64,000 nucleotides of DNA from Aurantiacibacter atlanticus (GTDB taxonomy: Bacteria > Pseudomonadota > Alphaproteobacteria > Sphingomonadales > Sphingomonadaceae). The DNA lies in assembly GCF_001077815.2 (NCBI RefSeq), contig NZ_CP011310.1:868001-932000 (forward strand), written 5' to 3'. Position 1 is the stretch's first letter. Each line of letters opens with the position of its first letter. A model generated the notes under the pieces. The model had not been told where the DNA came from, did no database searches, and worked only from the letters and a program-made list of their open reading frames with translations. Positions 27,933 to 36,355 of this stretch are shown one piece after another. Position numbers and translations under genes: made by a program.

Positions 27933-28601
27933 TCAGTCCGGCCTGCCTTTGAAATCCTGCGCTACGACATACCATTCGCTCGATCCTTTGCGGCTGGCGG
28001 GGGGCTTGGCGTGTTTGACCGTGCGAAAATGCTTTTTGAGCAAATCCAGCAAGTCCTTGTCTGTGCCACCGGCAAACCCCTTGGCTAGGAACGCACCGCC
28101 TTTGGTCAGGTTTTCCACTGCGAACCATGCGGCGGCTTCCACCAGCGCCATCGTGCGCAAATGGTCGGTCTGTTTGTGGCCAACTGTATTGGCCGCCATA
28201 TCGGACAGAACCAGGTCGGCAGGGCCGCCCAGCGCCTCTTCAAGTGCGGCAGGGGCACCATCGTCCATAAAATCCATTTGCAGGATCGTCACGCCGTCAA
28301 TTGGCTCTGTTTCCAGAAAATCAATCCCGACCACGGTTGCCGCTGGTGCGCGTTTGCGCACCACCTGTGCCCAGCCGCCCGGCGCAATGCCAAGGTCGAC
28401 CACGCGTTTGGAGCCCTTCACGAGGCCGAATCGGTCATCCAGTTCAATCAGCTTAAACGCGGCACGGCTTCGCCAGCCTTCGTCCTTGGCCTTCTTGACG
28501 TATGGATCGTTCAACTGACGTTCCAGCCAGCGTTGCGAGCTTGCCTTGCGTTTCTTGCCGCTGGTGAGGCGGCGCGTCGAATCCTGTCCCGATCGGCTCA
28601 T
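27933..28601 (-). CDS. rlmE: 23S rRNA (uridine-2'-O)-methyltransferase RlmE (FtsJ/RrmJ)
   Basis: SAM-dependent 2'-O-methylation of U2552 in the 23S rRNA A-loop, a late step of 50S assembly. The 222-residue protein has the SAM motif [15 protein letters not shown] and the K-D-K-E catalytic set: Lys in [17 protein letters not shown], Asp in [18 protein letters not shown], Lys in [11 protein letters not shown] and Glu in SSEWYVVA. The basic N-terminus ([19 protein letters not shown]) is typical of alphaproteobacterial members. The ATG at 28599-28601 overlaps the ppx stop (ATGA), so the two are co-translated. Confidence 0.96.
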   Translation of the reverse strand: MSRSGQDSTRRLTSGKKRKASSQRWLERQLNDPYVKKAKDEGWRSRAAFKLIELDDRFGLVKGSKRVVDLGIAPGGWAQVVRKRAPAATVVGIDFLETEPIDGVTILQMDFMDDGAPAALEEALGGPADLVLSDMAANTVGHKQTDHLRTMALVEAAAWFAVENLTKGGAFLAKGFAGGTDKDLLDLLKKHFRTVKHAKPPASRKGSSEWYVVAQDFKGRPD

Positions 28602-29794
28602 TTGCCCTGCCCCTGGCTGTGTTTGAGATTGCGCAGCGCTGCCTGCGCTTCTGCCCCTTCGGCATCCGCTGTCATCAGGTTGCGCAAGATACCTTCGCGT
28701 ATCCCGCGATCGGCTACGCCCAGGCGGGGGGCGGACCAGATTTCCAGTATCGCTTCCAGAATTGCACAACCTGCCACCACTAGTTCGGCGCGCTCATGCC
28801 CGATGCAATCGAGCTCGCTGCGCTGCTCTGGCGACATTTCGGAAAGCCGCTGCGAGATATCGAGCATGGCGTCAGTCGGCACCATCAACCCGTCAACTTG
28901 CTTGCGATCATATTGCGGCAGGCCAAGGTGAACGCTGGCCAATGTCGTTACCGTTCCGCTGGTGCCAAGCAGGCGCTGATCTGCCGATGCATGGCGCGAA
29001 ATGCGCTGAGCAAATTCCGCAAAACTGTCCAGCACGAGCTGTTTCATCGTGTCATACCGGGCAAGGCGTTCTTCCCTGCCGCCCGTTTCGTGCCCGACGG
29101 TTTCGGTTAGCGAAACCACGCCCCATGGCACGCTTTGCCAATCAAGAATGCGCGGCACCGGGGCGCCCGGTTCGATAAGCACAAGTTCGGTAGATCCGCC
29201 GCCAATATCGAAGATTACCGCCGGGCCCACGCCGTCTTCCAGCAAGATATGGCATCCCAGCACAGCCAATCGCGCTTCTTCCTGCGCGCTGATGATATCG
29301 AGCACGATACCGGTTTCGTCCTGCACCCTCTGGATGAATTTTTCTCCATTGCTGGCGCGCCGGCAAGCCTCTGTCGCGACTGATCGGGCGAGATGGACAT
29401 TGCGCTTTTTCAGTTTGTCAGCGCAGATTTTCAGGGCGCCCAGCGCGCGGTCCATCGCGACATCGGAGAGTTTCCCCGTCTGCGCCAACCCTTCACCCAG
29501 CCGGACAACGCGACTGAACGCGTCGATCACGACGAAGTTTTCATCAGCCGGACGGGCGATCAGCAGGCGGCAATTATTGGTGCCAAGATCAATGGCGGCA
29601 TAGGCCTGTTTGAAGGAATGGTGGGGCGGCCTTCTCCAGCTGCCTACGGGCTGCGGAGAGCTCTTCCTGCCTTCGCCGGGAGCGCGATTTCGAGCCTGTT
29701 TCGGCTTGGCCTGACGGTTGTTCGATCCGCCTTTGGCGCCCTGCGCCCGTGTCCTGGCCTTATCGCGTCCATCCGGCGGAATATGATCCGCCAT
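28598..29794 (-). CDS. ppx: Ppx/GppA exopolyphosphatase family protein
   Basis: A 398-residue member of the Ppx/GppA family of the ASKHA fold, acting on polyphosphate and/or pppGpp. A basic, disordered N-terminal 50 residues precede [24 protein letters not shown], the first phosphate-binding loop. [18 protein letters not shown] is the second loop, and [23 protein letters not shown] follows. Family members control phosphate storage and stringent-response nucleotides; which substrate dominates cannot be told from sequence. ATG 29794 is chosen over the in-frame TTG 29812. It is upstream of and overlaps rlmE, an arrangement I recall from other sphingomonads. Confidence 0.93.
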   Translation of the reverse strand: MADHIPPDGRDKARTRAQGAKGGSNNRQAKPKQARNRAPGEGRKSSPQPVGSWRRPPHHSFKQAYAAIDLGTNNCRLLIARPADENFVVIDAFSRVVRLGEGLAQTGKLSDVAMDRALGALKICADKLKKRNVHLARSVATEACRRASNGEKFIQRVQDETGIVLDIISAQEEARLAVLGCHILLEDGVGPAVIFDIGGGSTELVLIEPGAPVPRILDWQSVPWGVVSLTETVGHETGGREERLARYDTMKQLVLDSFAEFAQRISRHASADQRLLGTSGTVTTLASVHLGLPQYDRKQVDGLMVPTDAMLDISQRLSEMSPEQRSELDCIGHERAELVVAGCAILEAILEIWSAPRLGVADRGIREGILRNLMTADAEGAEAQAALRNLKHSQGQGK

Positions 29795-29943
29795 GGTAGT
29801 ACTTTCTTGCAATTATCACCCGCCACAAATGAGCGGAACCTGACATCAGGCTAGACGAAGCGTCGACAGCGCACAAGGACATGGGCTTGGGCAAGGTCGC
29901 AATGCGGGTCGCCAGCATTACGGCGGAAGGCTAGGGGAGGGGG

Positions 29944-30528
29944 ATGGTTCACCCGCCGCCCACGATTTCGCTATTCGCCAAGTTCCCGACACCGGGCGCA
30001 GCCAAGACCCGACTGGCCCCTGCGCTGGGGGATGAGGGTGCGGCACAGATCCATCGCTTGCTTGTCGAACGCACCATTGCGGTTTTGCAGGCGAGCGGGC
30101 TGCCCTTTGTGGTGCGCACGACCGGAGCCGAGCAGGGTGAATTTGCGAACTGGCTGGGAGCAGATTTTCTACTGGAAGACCAGGGTACGGATGATCTGGG
30201 TGCAAGGCTGGCGCGGGTAGTGCCGCCCGCCATTGTGCTGGGAGCTGATATTCCCGATCTTGAGGTGCAGCATCTGCACGATGCTGCGCATGCGTTGGAG
30301 GATGTGCCGGTGGTTATCGGTCCGGCGCGCGATGGCGGCTATTATCTGCTTGGTTTTCGAGAGGATATGCCGTTCCTGTGGGGCAATATGGCGTGGGGGA
30401 CTGAAACGGTCCTTAAGCGGACTGAGGCGCGCTTAGAGCAGCGCAACATCGCTTATCGCCTCCTAGAAACGCTCGACGATTGTGACCGCCCGGAAGATCT
30501 CTCCAATTGGCCCGATCTGGTACCGTGA
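29944..30528 (+). CDS. TIGR04282-type arsenosugar-associated glycosyltransferase-like protein
   Basis: A 194-residue protein with a CofC/MobA-like nucleotidyltransferase fold. ISLFAKFPTPGAAKTRLAPALGDEGA is the hallmark N-terminus; AIVLGADIPDLEVQHLHDA and VVIGPARDGGYYLLGFRED supply the rest of the active site. NCBI models name this family as a glycosyltransferase of arsenosugar biosynthesis because it co-occurs with ArsM/ArsS and TIGR04283. Its actual reaction is, to my knowledge, not well established. ATG 29944. The next gene starts inside its stop codon (GTGA), so the pair is coupled. Confidence 0.88.
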   Translation: MVHPPPTISLFAKFPTPGAAKTRLAPALGDEGAAQIHRLLVERTIAVLQASGLPFVVRTTGAEQGEFANWLGADFLLEDQGTDDLGARLARVVPPAIVLGADIPDLEVQHLHDAAHALEDVPVVIGPARDGGYYLLGFREDMPFLWGNMAWGTETVLKRTEARLEQRNIAYRLLETLDDCDRPEDLSNWPDLVP

Positions 30529-31250
30529 CCGGCCTTTCCATCATCATCCCCATGCTGAACGAAGAGCGAGCCTTGCCAGCACTGATTCACCACGTCAGCG
30601 CGCTGGAGCCTGCTCCGCTCGAAATCGTGGCGATGGATGGTGGCAGCGATGATGCCTCTGTCAATCTTGCAAAAGCTGCGGGGTGGCGCGTGGTATCCAC
30701 CAAGGCTGGACGCGGGCGGCAAATCAATGCCGGCGTCGAGGCGGCCAGAGGCGATTTGGTGGTGGTGCTTCATGCAGATACGGTGCCGCCACAAGACATG
30801 GTTGCGGTTGTGCGCCAGACATTGGCCGATGCGAAAATCGCGCTCGCCGGATTTACCCCGATAATCCGCGGCCCTGACAAGACCCGCTGGGGCACGACCC
30901 TGCATAATTGGGCCAAGACCTGGTATGCCCCGCTCCTGTTCCGACCGCATCTGTTCTTCAAGGGTGCACGCCTGCTGTTTGGCGATCACGCAATGTTCTT
31001 TCGCCGCAGTCAATTCATCGCCAGTGGCGGCTGCGATCCTGAAGCAATGGTGATGGAGGAGGCGGATCTGTGCATCCGCCTTACCCGTTTTGGCCGGGTC
31101 AGGATGATTCGGCGAACGGTGGAAACGTCAGATCGCCGGATTGCCGAATGGGGCGCGATCAAAGCCAATTGGATTTATCTGAAGGTCGGCTTCATGTGGG
31201 GGATCGGGGCGCGCCAGCGGCTCCATCGCCACTATCCCGACATTCGCTGA
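30525..31250 (+). CDS. TIGR04283-type arsenosugar-associated family 2 glycosyltransferase
   Basis: A 241-residue GT2-fold glycosyltransferase. LSIIIPMLNEERALPALI is the nucleotide-sugar-binding start, IVAMDGGSDDAS the second strand, RGRQINAGVEAARGDLVVVLHADTVPP holds the H-A-D-T metal site, and FGDHAMFFRRSQFIASGGCDPEAMVMEEADLCIRL the acceptor region. This matches TIGR04283, the second glycosyltransferase of arsenosugar loci. GTG 30525 overlaps the previous stop and begins exactly at the conserved start. Its 3' end overlaps the convergent SDR gene by 19 bp, so the two sides of the locus are packed tail to tail. Confidence 0.9.
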   Translation: MTGLSIIIPMLNEERALPALIHHVSALEPAPLEIVAMDGGSDDASVNLAKAAGWRVVSTKAGRGRQINAGVEAARGDLVVVLHADTVPPQDMVAVVRQTLADAKIALAGFTPIIRGPDKTRWGTTLHNWAKTWYAPLLFRPHLFFKGARLLFGDHAMFFRRSQFIASGGCDPEAMVMEEADLCIRLTRFGRVRMIRRTVETSDRRIAEWGAIKANWIYLKVGFMWGIGARQRLHRHYPDIR

Positions 31251-32254
31251 AGTTTCTCCGCAGGCAAATAGCCGCGCTGAAGCCCATAGGCGATTAGCCG
31301 ATCGAGCCATGCGTTGTCGGTATCAGGGCATAAAAGGCCGGTCAGGTCGCGAAAGCGTGCATCCGAAAATTGCGGATTGCGGGTGAAATACGCCCCGAAT
31401 GTGCCGATCATGCGTTCTGCCAGCAGCCTTTCGGCAGGCCGCAGCCCAGCAGGATCGTAATCGCCGGGCTCGACCACCAGAGGATCGGGAAAATGTGCCA
31501 CCCGTGCCACCCCATGCGCTAGCTGCGCCGCCTGTGTGGGCGCAGCAGCGACGAGGTGAAAATAGCCGCCCTCTGCTTCGTCCATCTGTTCTGCCAATGC
31601 GGCGATGCCACCTGCCACATGATCTATCGGCACCAGATCAAGCGTCGCGCCCGCGGCAGCCGGAAATTGCGTGACCTTGCCACGCGCCATCAAGCGGAAA
31701 ACATTACAGAGCGAAGGGAAATCGCGGATTGTCCCGCCTGCGCTGTCTCCCAGTACGATGGACGGGCGCGCCACGGCAAAGGGCACTCCACTTGTTGCAA
31801 CCACCGCTTCTGCCGCAGCCTTGCTCGCTTCATATCTATTGGTGAACTGCGTGCCTTCAGGCACTGCTGCTTCTGCGATCATACCATCACGCGTGCCGCA
31901 GGTGTAGGCGGTGCTGACATATAGGAAACGCGCACCCGCAGCCTGCGCATATTCTATCGCATTGCGCGTGCCCCCTATATTGACGGCCCGTAATTCATTT
32001 TCCGGCGCATCGAATTCGAGGCTGGCCGCGCAATGCACCACCACGTCAAAGGGTGCAGTTGTCACGCCCATCATAGGCAGTGTCACATCGCCCGAAACAA
32101 TGGATATACGATCAAGCTGCGCGCCGTCATTGCCGCGCACTTCGCGTATGCGCCGGACCATTGCAGTGACCTTATGGCCCCTTGCCACCAGTCTTGCGCA
32201 AACTTCGCCGCCGATCAGTCCGGCAGCCCCTGTCACCAGGATGTTCAGCAACAC
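31232..32254 (-). CDS. Extended SDR / NAD(P)-dependent epimerase or acyl-reductase-like protein
   Basis: A 340-residue extended short-chain dehydrogenase. NILVTGAAGLIGGEVCARLV is the dinucleotide-binding loop. VVHCAASLEFDAPENELRAVNIGGTRNAIEYA resembles the NAD_binding_4 (fatty acyl reductase-like) group, and RYEASKAAAEAVV holds the catalytic YxxxK. The later VARPSIVLGD is also typical. It begins with GTG at 32252-32254, overlapping the end of arsM by 10 bp, so it is translated together with the arsenite methyltransferase. Possible roles are sugar-nucleotide modification or reduction of an acyl group for an arsenolipid; both are inference from position. Confidence 0.78.
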   Translation of the reverse strand: MLLNILVTGAAGLIGGEVCARLVARGHKVTAMVRRIREVRGNDGAQLDRISIVSGDVTLPMMGVTTAPFDVVVHCAASLEFDAPENELRAVNIGGTRNAIEYAQAAGARFLYVSTAYTCGTRDGMIAEAAVPEGTQFTNRYEASKAAAEAVVATSGVPFAVARPSIVLGDSAGGTIRDFPSLCNVFRLMARGKVTQFPAAAGATLDLVPIDHVAGGIAALAEQMDEAEGGYFHLVAAAPTQAAQLAHGVARVAHFPDPLVVEPGDYDPAGLRPAERLLAERMIGTFGAYFTRNPQFSDARFRDLTGLLCPDTDNAWLDRLIAYGLQRGYLPAEKLQRMSG

Positions 32255-33303
32255 GGTGACCCATCGGGCGTTGCAATTGTGCGGTCAACATTTGTCTCTC
32301 CGAAGGGCGCGTCCGTCCCGCAGCCGGGGAAAACGCCGTAATGGCGGGAAAAATCACCGATGAACCCGAAATGTTCGGCAAAGCGGGTTTCCGCCAGCAT
32401 CAGCCAGCTATTGCCGCATATCGGGAAGGTACGGCCCGTTTCCATCGCGTGATGCGCATCAAGGTGAAAGACCTGCGGATGTTCTGGCACCGTGCCTTTA
32501 TACCGCACCGCCTGTCCGTAATCCTCGCATTGCGGCTCCAGCTCATCAAGCTTGAACAGGCGGTAGGTTGCAGAGACGAAGGCAATGCTTGACAGCTTTT
32601 CTGCGATTGTCTTATCATTGATGGCGAGCGGCCTATCCGTGACAAGACGCGGATCAGCAAAGCCTGCAGCCTTGGCCAGCGTATCGAAATCACCCCAATA
32701 CAGCGCGCCTGAAAGACATTCGCCATGCAGCACCGGATCATCCAGGAGATGAGCCGGGACGCGCCTGTCTGCATATACATCGGAGAAATACAGCTCTCCG
32801 CCGGGCTTAAGCAATTTATGCGCGGCGCGGAACACTGCTGCCTTGTCTGCCACCAGATTGATGACGCAATTGGATACGATGACATCGAAGCTGCCGGGCT
32901 CCAGGCCCAGCTCATCGAGCTTTTCGATATCGCCTTCGACAAAGTCCACATTGGCAAAGCCAAAACGTTCCGCATGCCAGCCCCGATATTCACGCGCCAC
33001 GGCCAGCTGTTCAGGCGTTGCGTCCACGCCTGTCACGCTGCCGTTTGCGCCTGCCAATTGCGCAAGCAGATAGGCATCCTGTCCGCTGCCTGATCCAAGA
33101 TCGAGCACGCGGCATCCTGTCAGCGCCTGGGGCACGACCAGCCCGCAGCCATAATAGCGCGCCTTCACTTCATCATGCACATTGGACAAGGCGGCCAGCA
33201 CAGCGGGCTGCGGCATTTCGAGTGTGGAGCAGGCATCGGTACGCAAATCGCCCGATCCGACCAGCACCTTGCCGTAATAGTCCTGCGAATTCTGAAGATT
33301 CAT
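32245..33303 (-). CDS. arsM: Arsenite S-adenosylmethionine methyltransferase ArsM
   Basis: Methylates trivalent arsenic using SAM, giving mono-, di- and trimethyl arsenicals. The 353-residue protein has the SAM loop VLDLGSGSGQDAYLLAQL. The arsenic-binding cysteines are C53 (RYYGCGLV), C146 (SNCVINL) and C196 (GECLSGALYW), plus C25 (DACSTLEM). The spacings C25-C53 (28) and C146-C196 (50) equal those I recall for algal CmArsM C44-C72 and C174-C224. The C-terminal half (CEDYGQAVRYKGT, FPICGNSW, YGVFPGCG) is also typical of ArsM. ATG 33303 is chosen over GTG 33366. It is divergent from the flavoprotein gene. No arsR is adjacent. Confidence 0.93.
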   Translation of the reverse strand: MNLQNSQDYYGKVLVGSGDLRTDACSTLEMPQPAVLAALSNVHDEVKARYYGCGLVVPQALTGCRVLDLGSGSGQDAYLLAQLAGANGSVTGVDATPEQLAVAREYRGWHAERFGFANVDFVEGDIEKLDELGLEPGSFDVIVSNCVINLVADKAAVFRAAHKLLKPGGELYFSDVYADRRVPAHLLDDPVLHGECLSGALYWGDFDTLAKAAGFADPRLVTDRPLAINDKTIAEKLSSIAFVSATYRLFKLDELEPQCEDYGQAVRYKGTVPEHPQVFHLDAHHAMETGRTFPICGNSWLMLAETRFAEHFGFIGDFSRHYGVFPGCGTDAPFGETNVDRTIATPDGSPCC

Positions 33304-33407
33304 GAAACCGATTATCCCGTGACAGCGAATGACTGGGCCATAGACACGAAACATTTCGTATCCCACCCTGTATCGGTTACGCCGAGATTTCTATCTTCCG
33401 GAGTTCC

Positions 33408-34826
33408 ATGAAATATTCGCATGATCTGATTGTAATCGGCGGCGGTGCCGCTGGCCTTGTGGCGGCGGGCGGCTGCGCGATGTTCGGCCTCAAGACCGCG
33501 CTGATCGAAGGCGAAAAGATGGGCGGTGAATGTCTTATTAACGGCTGCGTGCCGTCCAAGGCGCTGATCGCCAGCGCACGCCGTGCTGCCGAAGCGCGCA
33601 AGGAAAAGCGTGCCGGAGTGCAGCTTGCGCCGCCGGTTGTCGATTGGGGTGGCGTGCATGCCCATATTCATCGCGCCATTGCGCAAATCGCCCCCCATGA
33701 CAGCGAGGAACGCTTTGAGGATATGGGCTGCGAGGTATTGCGCGATTGGGCCAGAGTTATCGGGCCCAACGCTGTAGAAGTCGCCGGCCGCACGCTGACC
33801 GCGCCGCGCATTGTGATTGCCACAGGCAGCGCGCCGGCCATCCCGTCAATCCCCGGACTTGCCGACGTGCCTTTCCTCACCAATGAAAATCTGTTCGACC
33901 TTACCGAGCAGCCAAGGCATCTCGTCATCATCGGGGGCGGTGTAATCGGGATGGAGATGGCACAAAGTTTCTGCCGCCTCGGCAGCGTGGTGACTGTGAT
34001 CGAACCGGGCAAATTGATGAGCCGTGATGACCGCGCCAGCGTTGCGCTGGTGGCGGAGACCATGGAGCGTGAAGGCGTGCGCTTTGTGAAAGCGCGGGCG
34101 GAAAAAGTTACAGCGGAGCCAGAGGGTCAGATATCCGTCACCACCGACGGCGGTGAAACCATCACCGGATCGCATCTGCTTGTTGCAGCGGGCCGGAAGG
34201 CGCGGGTTTCCGGCTTTGGTCTGGAAGAGATCGGGATGGAAATGGGCGAAAACGGGATCAAGGTCGATGACCGTCGCCGTACTTCGATCAAACATATCTA
34301 CGCCATCGGTGATTGCCGCGAAGGTCCAAGGCTGACGCATATATCGGGCTATGAAGGTTCCAACGCAGTGCTGGAAATCGCGCTTGGCCTGCCAGCCAAG
34401 GCGGATTTCCGCGCCTTGCCGTGGTGCACCTATACCCAGCCAGAAGTGGCGCAAATCGGCCTTACCGAGGGGGAGGCGCGTGACAGATTTGGTGACCGGC
34501 TAAAGATCGTGACCGAAGGGTTTGATCATAATGACCGCGCAATTGCTGAAGGGCGAGAGCGCGGCCATCTGAAGGTGATGCTGAATGGCAAAAAGGTGGT
34601 CGGTGCCAGCATTTGTGGAGACAATGCAGGCGAATTGCTGCTGCCCTTCACGCAGATGATTACCGGCAAATCGGGCACGTTCGACATGGGCGGGGCGATT
34701 CTCGCCTATCCCACGCGATCTGAAATCACCAAGGCGGCGGTCTTTGCCGCATGGGAGCCGACCGTTTTTGGCAAATGGCCCAGACGCTGGGCTTCCTTTG
34801 TCCAGAAATTGCGGCGGGTTTTCTGA
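33408..34826 (+). CDS. Mercuric-reductase-like FAD/NAD(P) disulfide oxidoreductase
   Basis: A 472-residue flavoprotein of the pyridine nucleotide-disulfide reductase family. LIVIGGGAAGLVAAGG binds FAD, GGECLINGCVPSKALI carries the redox-active pair C42/C47, LVIIGGGVIGMEMAQSFCRLG binds NAD(P)H, and IYAIGDCREGPRLTH is the second FAD site. The dimer-interface motif that is usually HPTxxE reads AYPTRSE (Tyr about 434, Glu 439), a Tyr also present in MerA. It has no N-terminal metal-binding domain. Encoded beside ArsM, it may reduce arsenic intermediates or a thiol carrier; this is inference. Its stop overlaps the ATG of the radical SAM gene. Confidence 0.88.
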   Translation: MKYSHDLIVIGGGAAGLVAAGGCAMFGLKTALIEGEKMGGECLINGCVPSKALIASARRAAEARKEKRAGVQLAPPVVDWGGVHAHIHRAIAQIAPHDSEERFEDMGCEVLRDWARVIGPNAVEVAGRTLTAPRIVIATGSAPAIPSIPGLADVPFLTNENLFDLTEQPRHLVIIGGGVIGMEMAQSFCRLGSVVTVIEPGKLMSRDDRASVALVAETMEREGVRFVKARAEKVTAEPEGQISVTTDGGETITGSHLLVAAGRKARVSGFGLEEIGMEMGENGIKVDDRRRTSIKHIYAIGDCREGPRLTHISGYEGSNAVLEIALGLPAKADFRALPWCTYTQPEVAQIGLTEGEARDRFGDRLKIVTEGFDHNDRAIAEGRERGHLKVMLNGKKVVGASICGDNAGELLLPFTQMITGKSGTFDMGGAILAYPTRSEITKAAVFAAWEPTVFGKWPRRWASFVQKLRRVF

Positions 34827-35815
34827 TGGCCAGCCATTCGCTTTCACGCAATGTGCCATCGGGCGCTTCGCCCTTTGCAGTGCAATCGAAAAAGCTCTCG
34901 CAAGAAAAATTCGCCAATCCGCGCTTCACCGCCGATGGCAGCACGCGTGCTCAGGTGGCACTGCGCAAGCTTGAGACATTGTGGTTTGCAACCGGAACAC
35001 TGTGCAATCTGGCCTGCATCAATTGTTACATTGAAAGCAGCCCGACCAATGATGCGCTGGTCTATCTGGCAGCGGAGGAGGTGGCGCGCTTCCTCGACGA
35101 AATAGGCGGAACTGGCGTGCGCGAAATCGGCTTTACCGGCGGCGAACCGTTCATGAACCCGGCGATCATCGCAATGCTGGAAGATGCCCTTTCACGCGGC
35201 CACGAAGTGCTGGTGCTGACCAATGCGATGAAGCCGATGCGGCGGCATGAAGCAGCGCTGCTGCGGCTGCGCGATGCCTATGGTGACAAGCTCACCCTGC
35301 GCATATCGATCGACCATCACACACGCCAAGTGCATGAGGCAGAGCGGGGTCCGGGTAGCTGGCCGCCGATGCTGGATGGCCTGCGCTGGTTATCGACCAA
35401 TGGCTTTTCCATCGCCGCCGCGGGGCGCAGCATGGCGGGGGAGACGGAGGGAGCGGAGCGAACCGCCTATGCCACGCTGTTTTCTGCCAGTGGCATCCAC
35501 ATCGATGCGGCAGACCCTTTGCAGATGGTGCTGTTCCCTGAAATGGATGGATGCGCCGATGTGCCGGAAATTACTGAGGCGTGCTGGGATATACTCGACA
35601 CTTCGCCAGACAGGCAGATGTGCGCCAGCAGCCGCATGGTCGTCCACCGCAAGGGGGAGCCTGCGCCGCGCGTCGTCGCCTGCACGCTTTTGCCATATGA
35701 CCCTGCCTTCGATCTGGGAGGCAATCTGGCCGACGCGACGCAAACCGTCGCGCTCAACCACCCGCATTGTGCACGATTTTGCGTGCTGGGCGGGGCGAGT
35801 TGTTCGGCAGGCTGA
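34826..35815 (+). CDS. Radical SAM protein of arsenosugar-type locus
   Basis: A 329-residue radical SAM enzyme. The cluster motif is CNLACINC (C60, C64, C67) in LWFATGTLCNLACINCYIESSP. IGFTGGEPFMNPAIIAML is the GGE SAM-binding strand, and TLRISIDHHTRQVHEAERG lines the barrel. Further cysteines (CADVPEITEAC, MCASSRM, and C315/C319/C326 in the last 15 residues) could ligate an auxiliary cluster. It does not show the C-terminal DUF3641 half of ArsS that I remember. It is translationally coupled (TGATG) to the flavoprotein, so it probably works in the same pathway, perhaps adding a 5'-deoxyadenosyl group to a methylated arsenical. Confidence 0.82.
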   Translation: MASHSLSRNVPSGASPFAVQSKKLSQEKFANPRFTADGSTRAQVALRKLETLWFATGTLCNLACINCYIESSPTNDALVYLAAEEVARFLDEIGGTGVREIGFTGGEPFMNPAIIAMLEDALSRGHEVLVLTNAMKPMRRHEAALLRLRDAYGDKLTLRISIDHHTRQVHEAERGPGSWPPMLDGLRWLSTNGFSIAAAGRSMAGETEGAERTAYATLFSASGIHIDAADPLQMVLFPEMDGCADVPEITEACWDILDTSPDRQMCASSRMVVHRKGEPAPRVVACTLLPYDPAFDLGGNLADATQTVALNHPHCARFCVLGGASCSAG

Positions 35816-35851
35816 CCAACATACCTGCATCCTTTTGGGCGGTTGGCGCGT

Positions 35852-36295
35852 ATGTCATGCATGATCATACGCCGCGTCACCTTCGCCCCGATAGCTATGG
35901 CTGCTGCCAGCCTGTTTCTTTTGTCCGCCTCTGCCCCGGCCCAGCGATCTATTGACGGGACCTATATCGACCAGGGCGGCTATGTCGAAATTACCGTGGC
36001 ACCCTGCGGGAATGCCCGCTGCGGCGATACTACGCGAATCGTGCGCACCAAGCCGGGCGAAAGCAATCGTGACCGGCATAATGATGATCCATCTCTTCGC
36101 AACCGCCCTATTGTAGGAGTGGAGATATTGCAGGACCTGCGCTGGGATGATGGCGCGTGGCGCGGAAGAGTGTATAATCCAGAAGATGGCGGCACTTACC
36201 GCGCAGAAGTGCGCCCCGCCGCCAATGGCGCGCTGGAAGTGAAAGGCTGCGTCACGCTGTTCTGCCGGACTGTCACATGGTCTGCCGCCCGATAA
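35852..36295 (+). CDS. DUF2147 domain secreted protein
   Basis: A 147-residue exported protein: a signal peptide (VTFAPIAMAAASLFLLSASAPAQ) then the DUF2147 domain, with DGTYIDQGGYVEITVAPCGNARCGDTTRIV near the start and NPEDGGTYRAEVRP followed by EVKGCVTLFCRTVTWSA near the end. Two Cys pairs could form disulfides in the periplasm. Family function is unknown; members often respond to envelope conditions. Possible ATG starts are 35852 and 35861. It is 36 bp after the radical SAM gene on the same strand, but the domain is common elsewhere, so membership of the arsenic pathway is doubtful. Confidence 0.82.
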   Translation: MSCMIIRRVTFAPIAMAAASLFLLSASAPAQRSIDGTYIDQGGYVEITVAPCGNARCGDTTRIVRTKPGESNRDRHNDDPSLRNRPIVGVEILQDLRWDDGAWRGRVYNPEDGGTYRAEVRPAANGALEVKGCVTLFCRTVTWSAAR

Positions 36296-36314
36296 GAATG
36301 CGCGACACAACGGC

Positions 36315-36341
36315 TTGACCCAATCGTGCCTGCAGGATAAA
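36315..36341 (+). promoter_or_regulatory. Probable housekeeping promoter of tRNA-Gln
   Basis: TTGACC at 36315-36320 fits a -35 element, and GATAAA at 36336-36341 is a fair -10 after 15 bases. It ends about 15 bp before the tRNA. Assigned by position and pattern only. Confidence 0.45.
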
Positions 36342-36355
36342 GGCCCGCCCCGCGT

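Noticed and set aside
33319..33335. GTGACAG and ATGACTG, on the minus strand resembling two half-sites of a Pho box (CTGTCAT repeats) just before arsM
   Set aside because: The half-sites are 10 bp apart instead of 11, the second match is poor, and they lie only 16-32 bp before the arsM start, too close for a PhoB-activated promoter.
34751..34825. An earlier in-frame start for the radical SAM protein inside the flavoprotein gene
   Set aside because: The extra 25 residues lie over the conserved end of the flavoprotein; ATG 34826 overlapping its stop fits coupling better.
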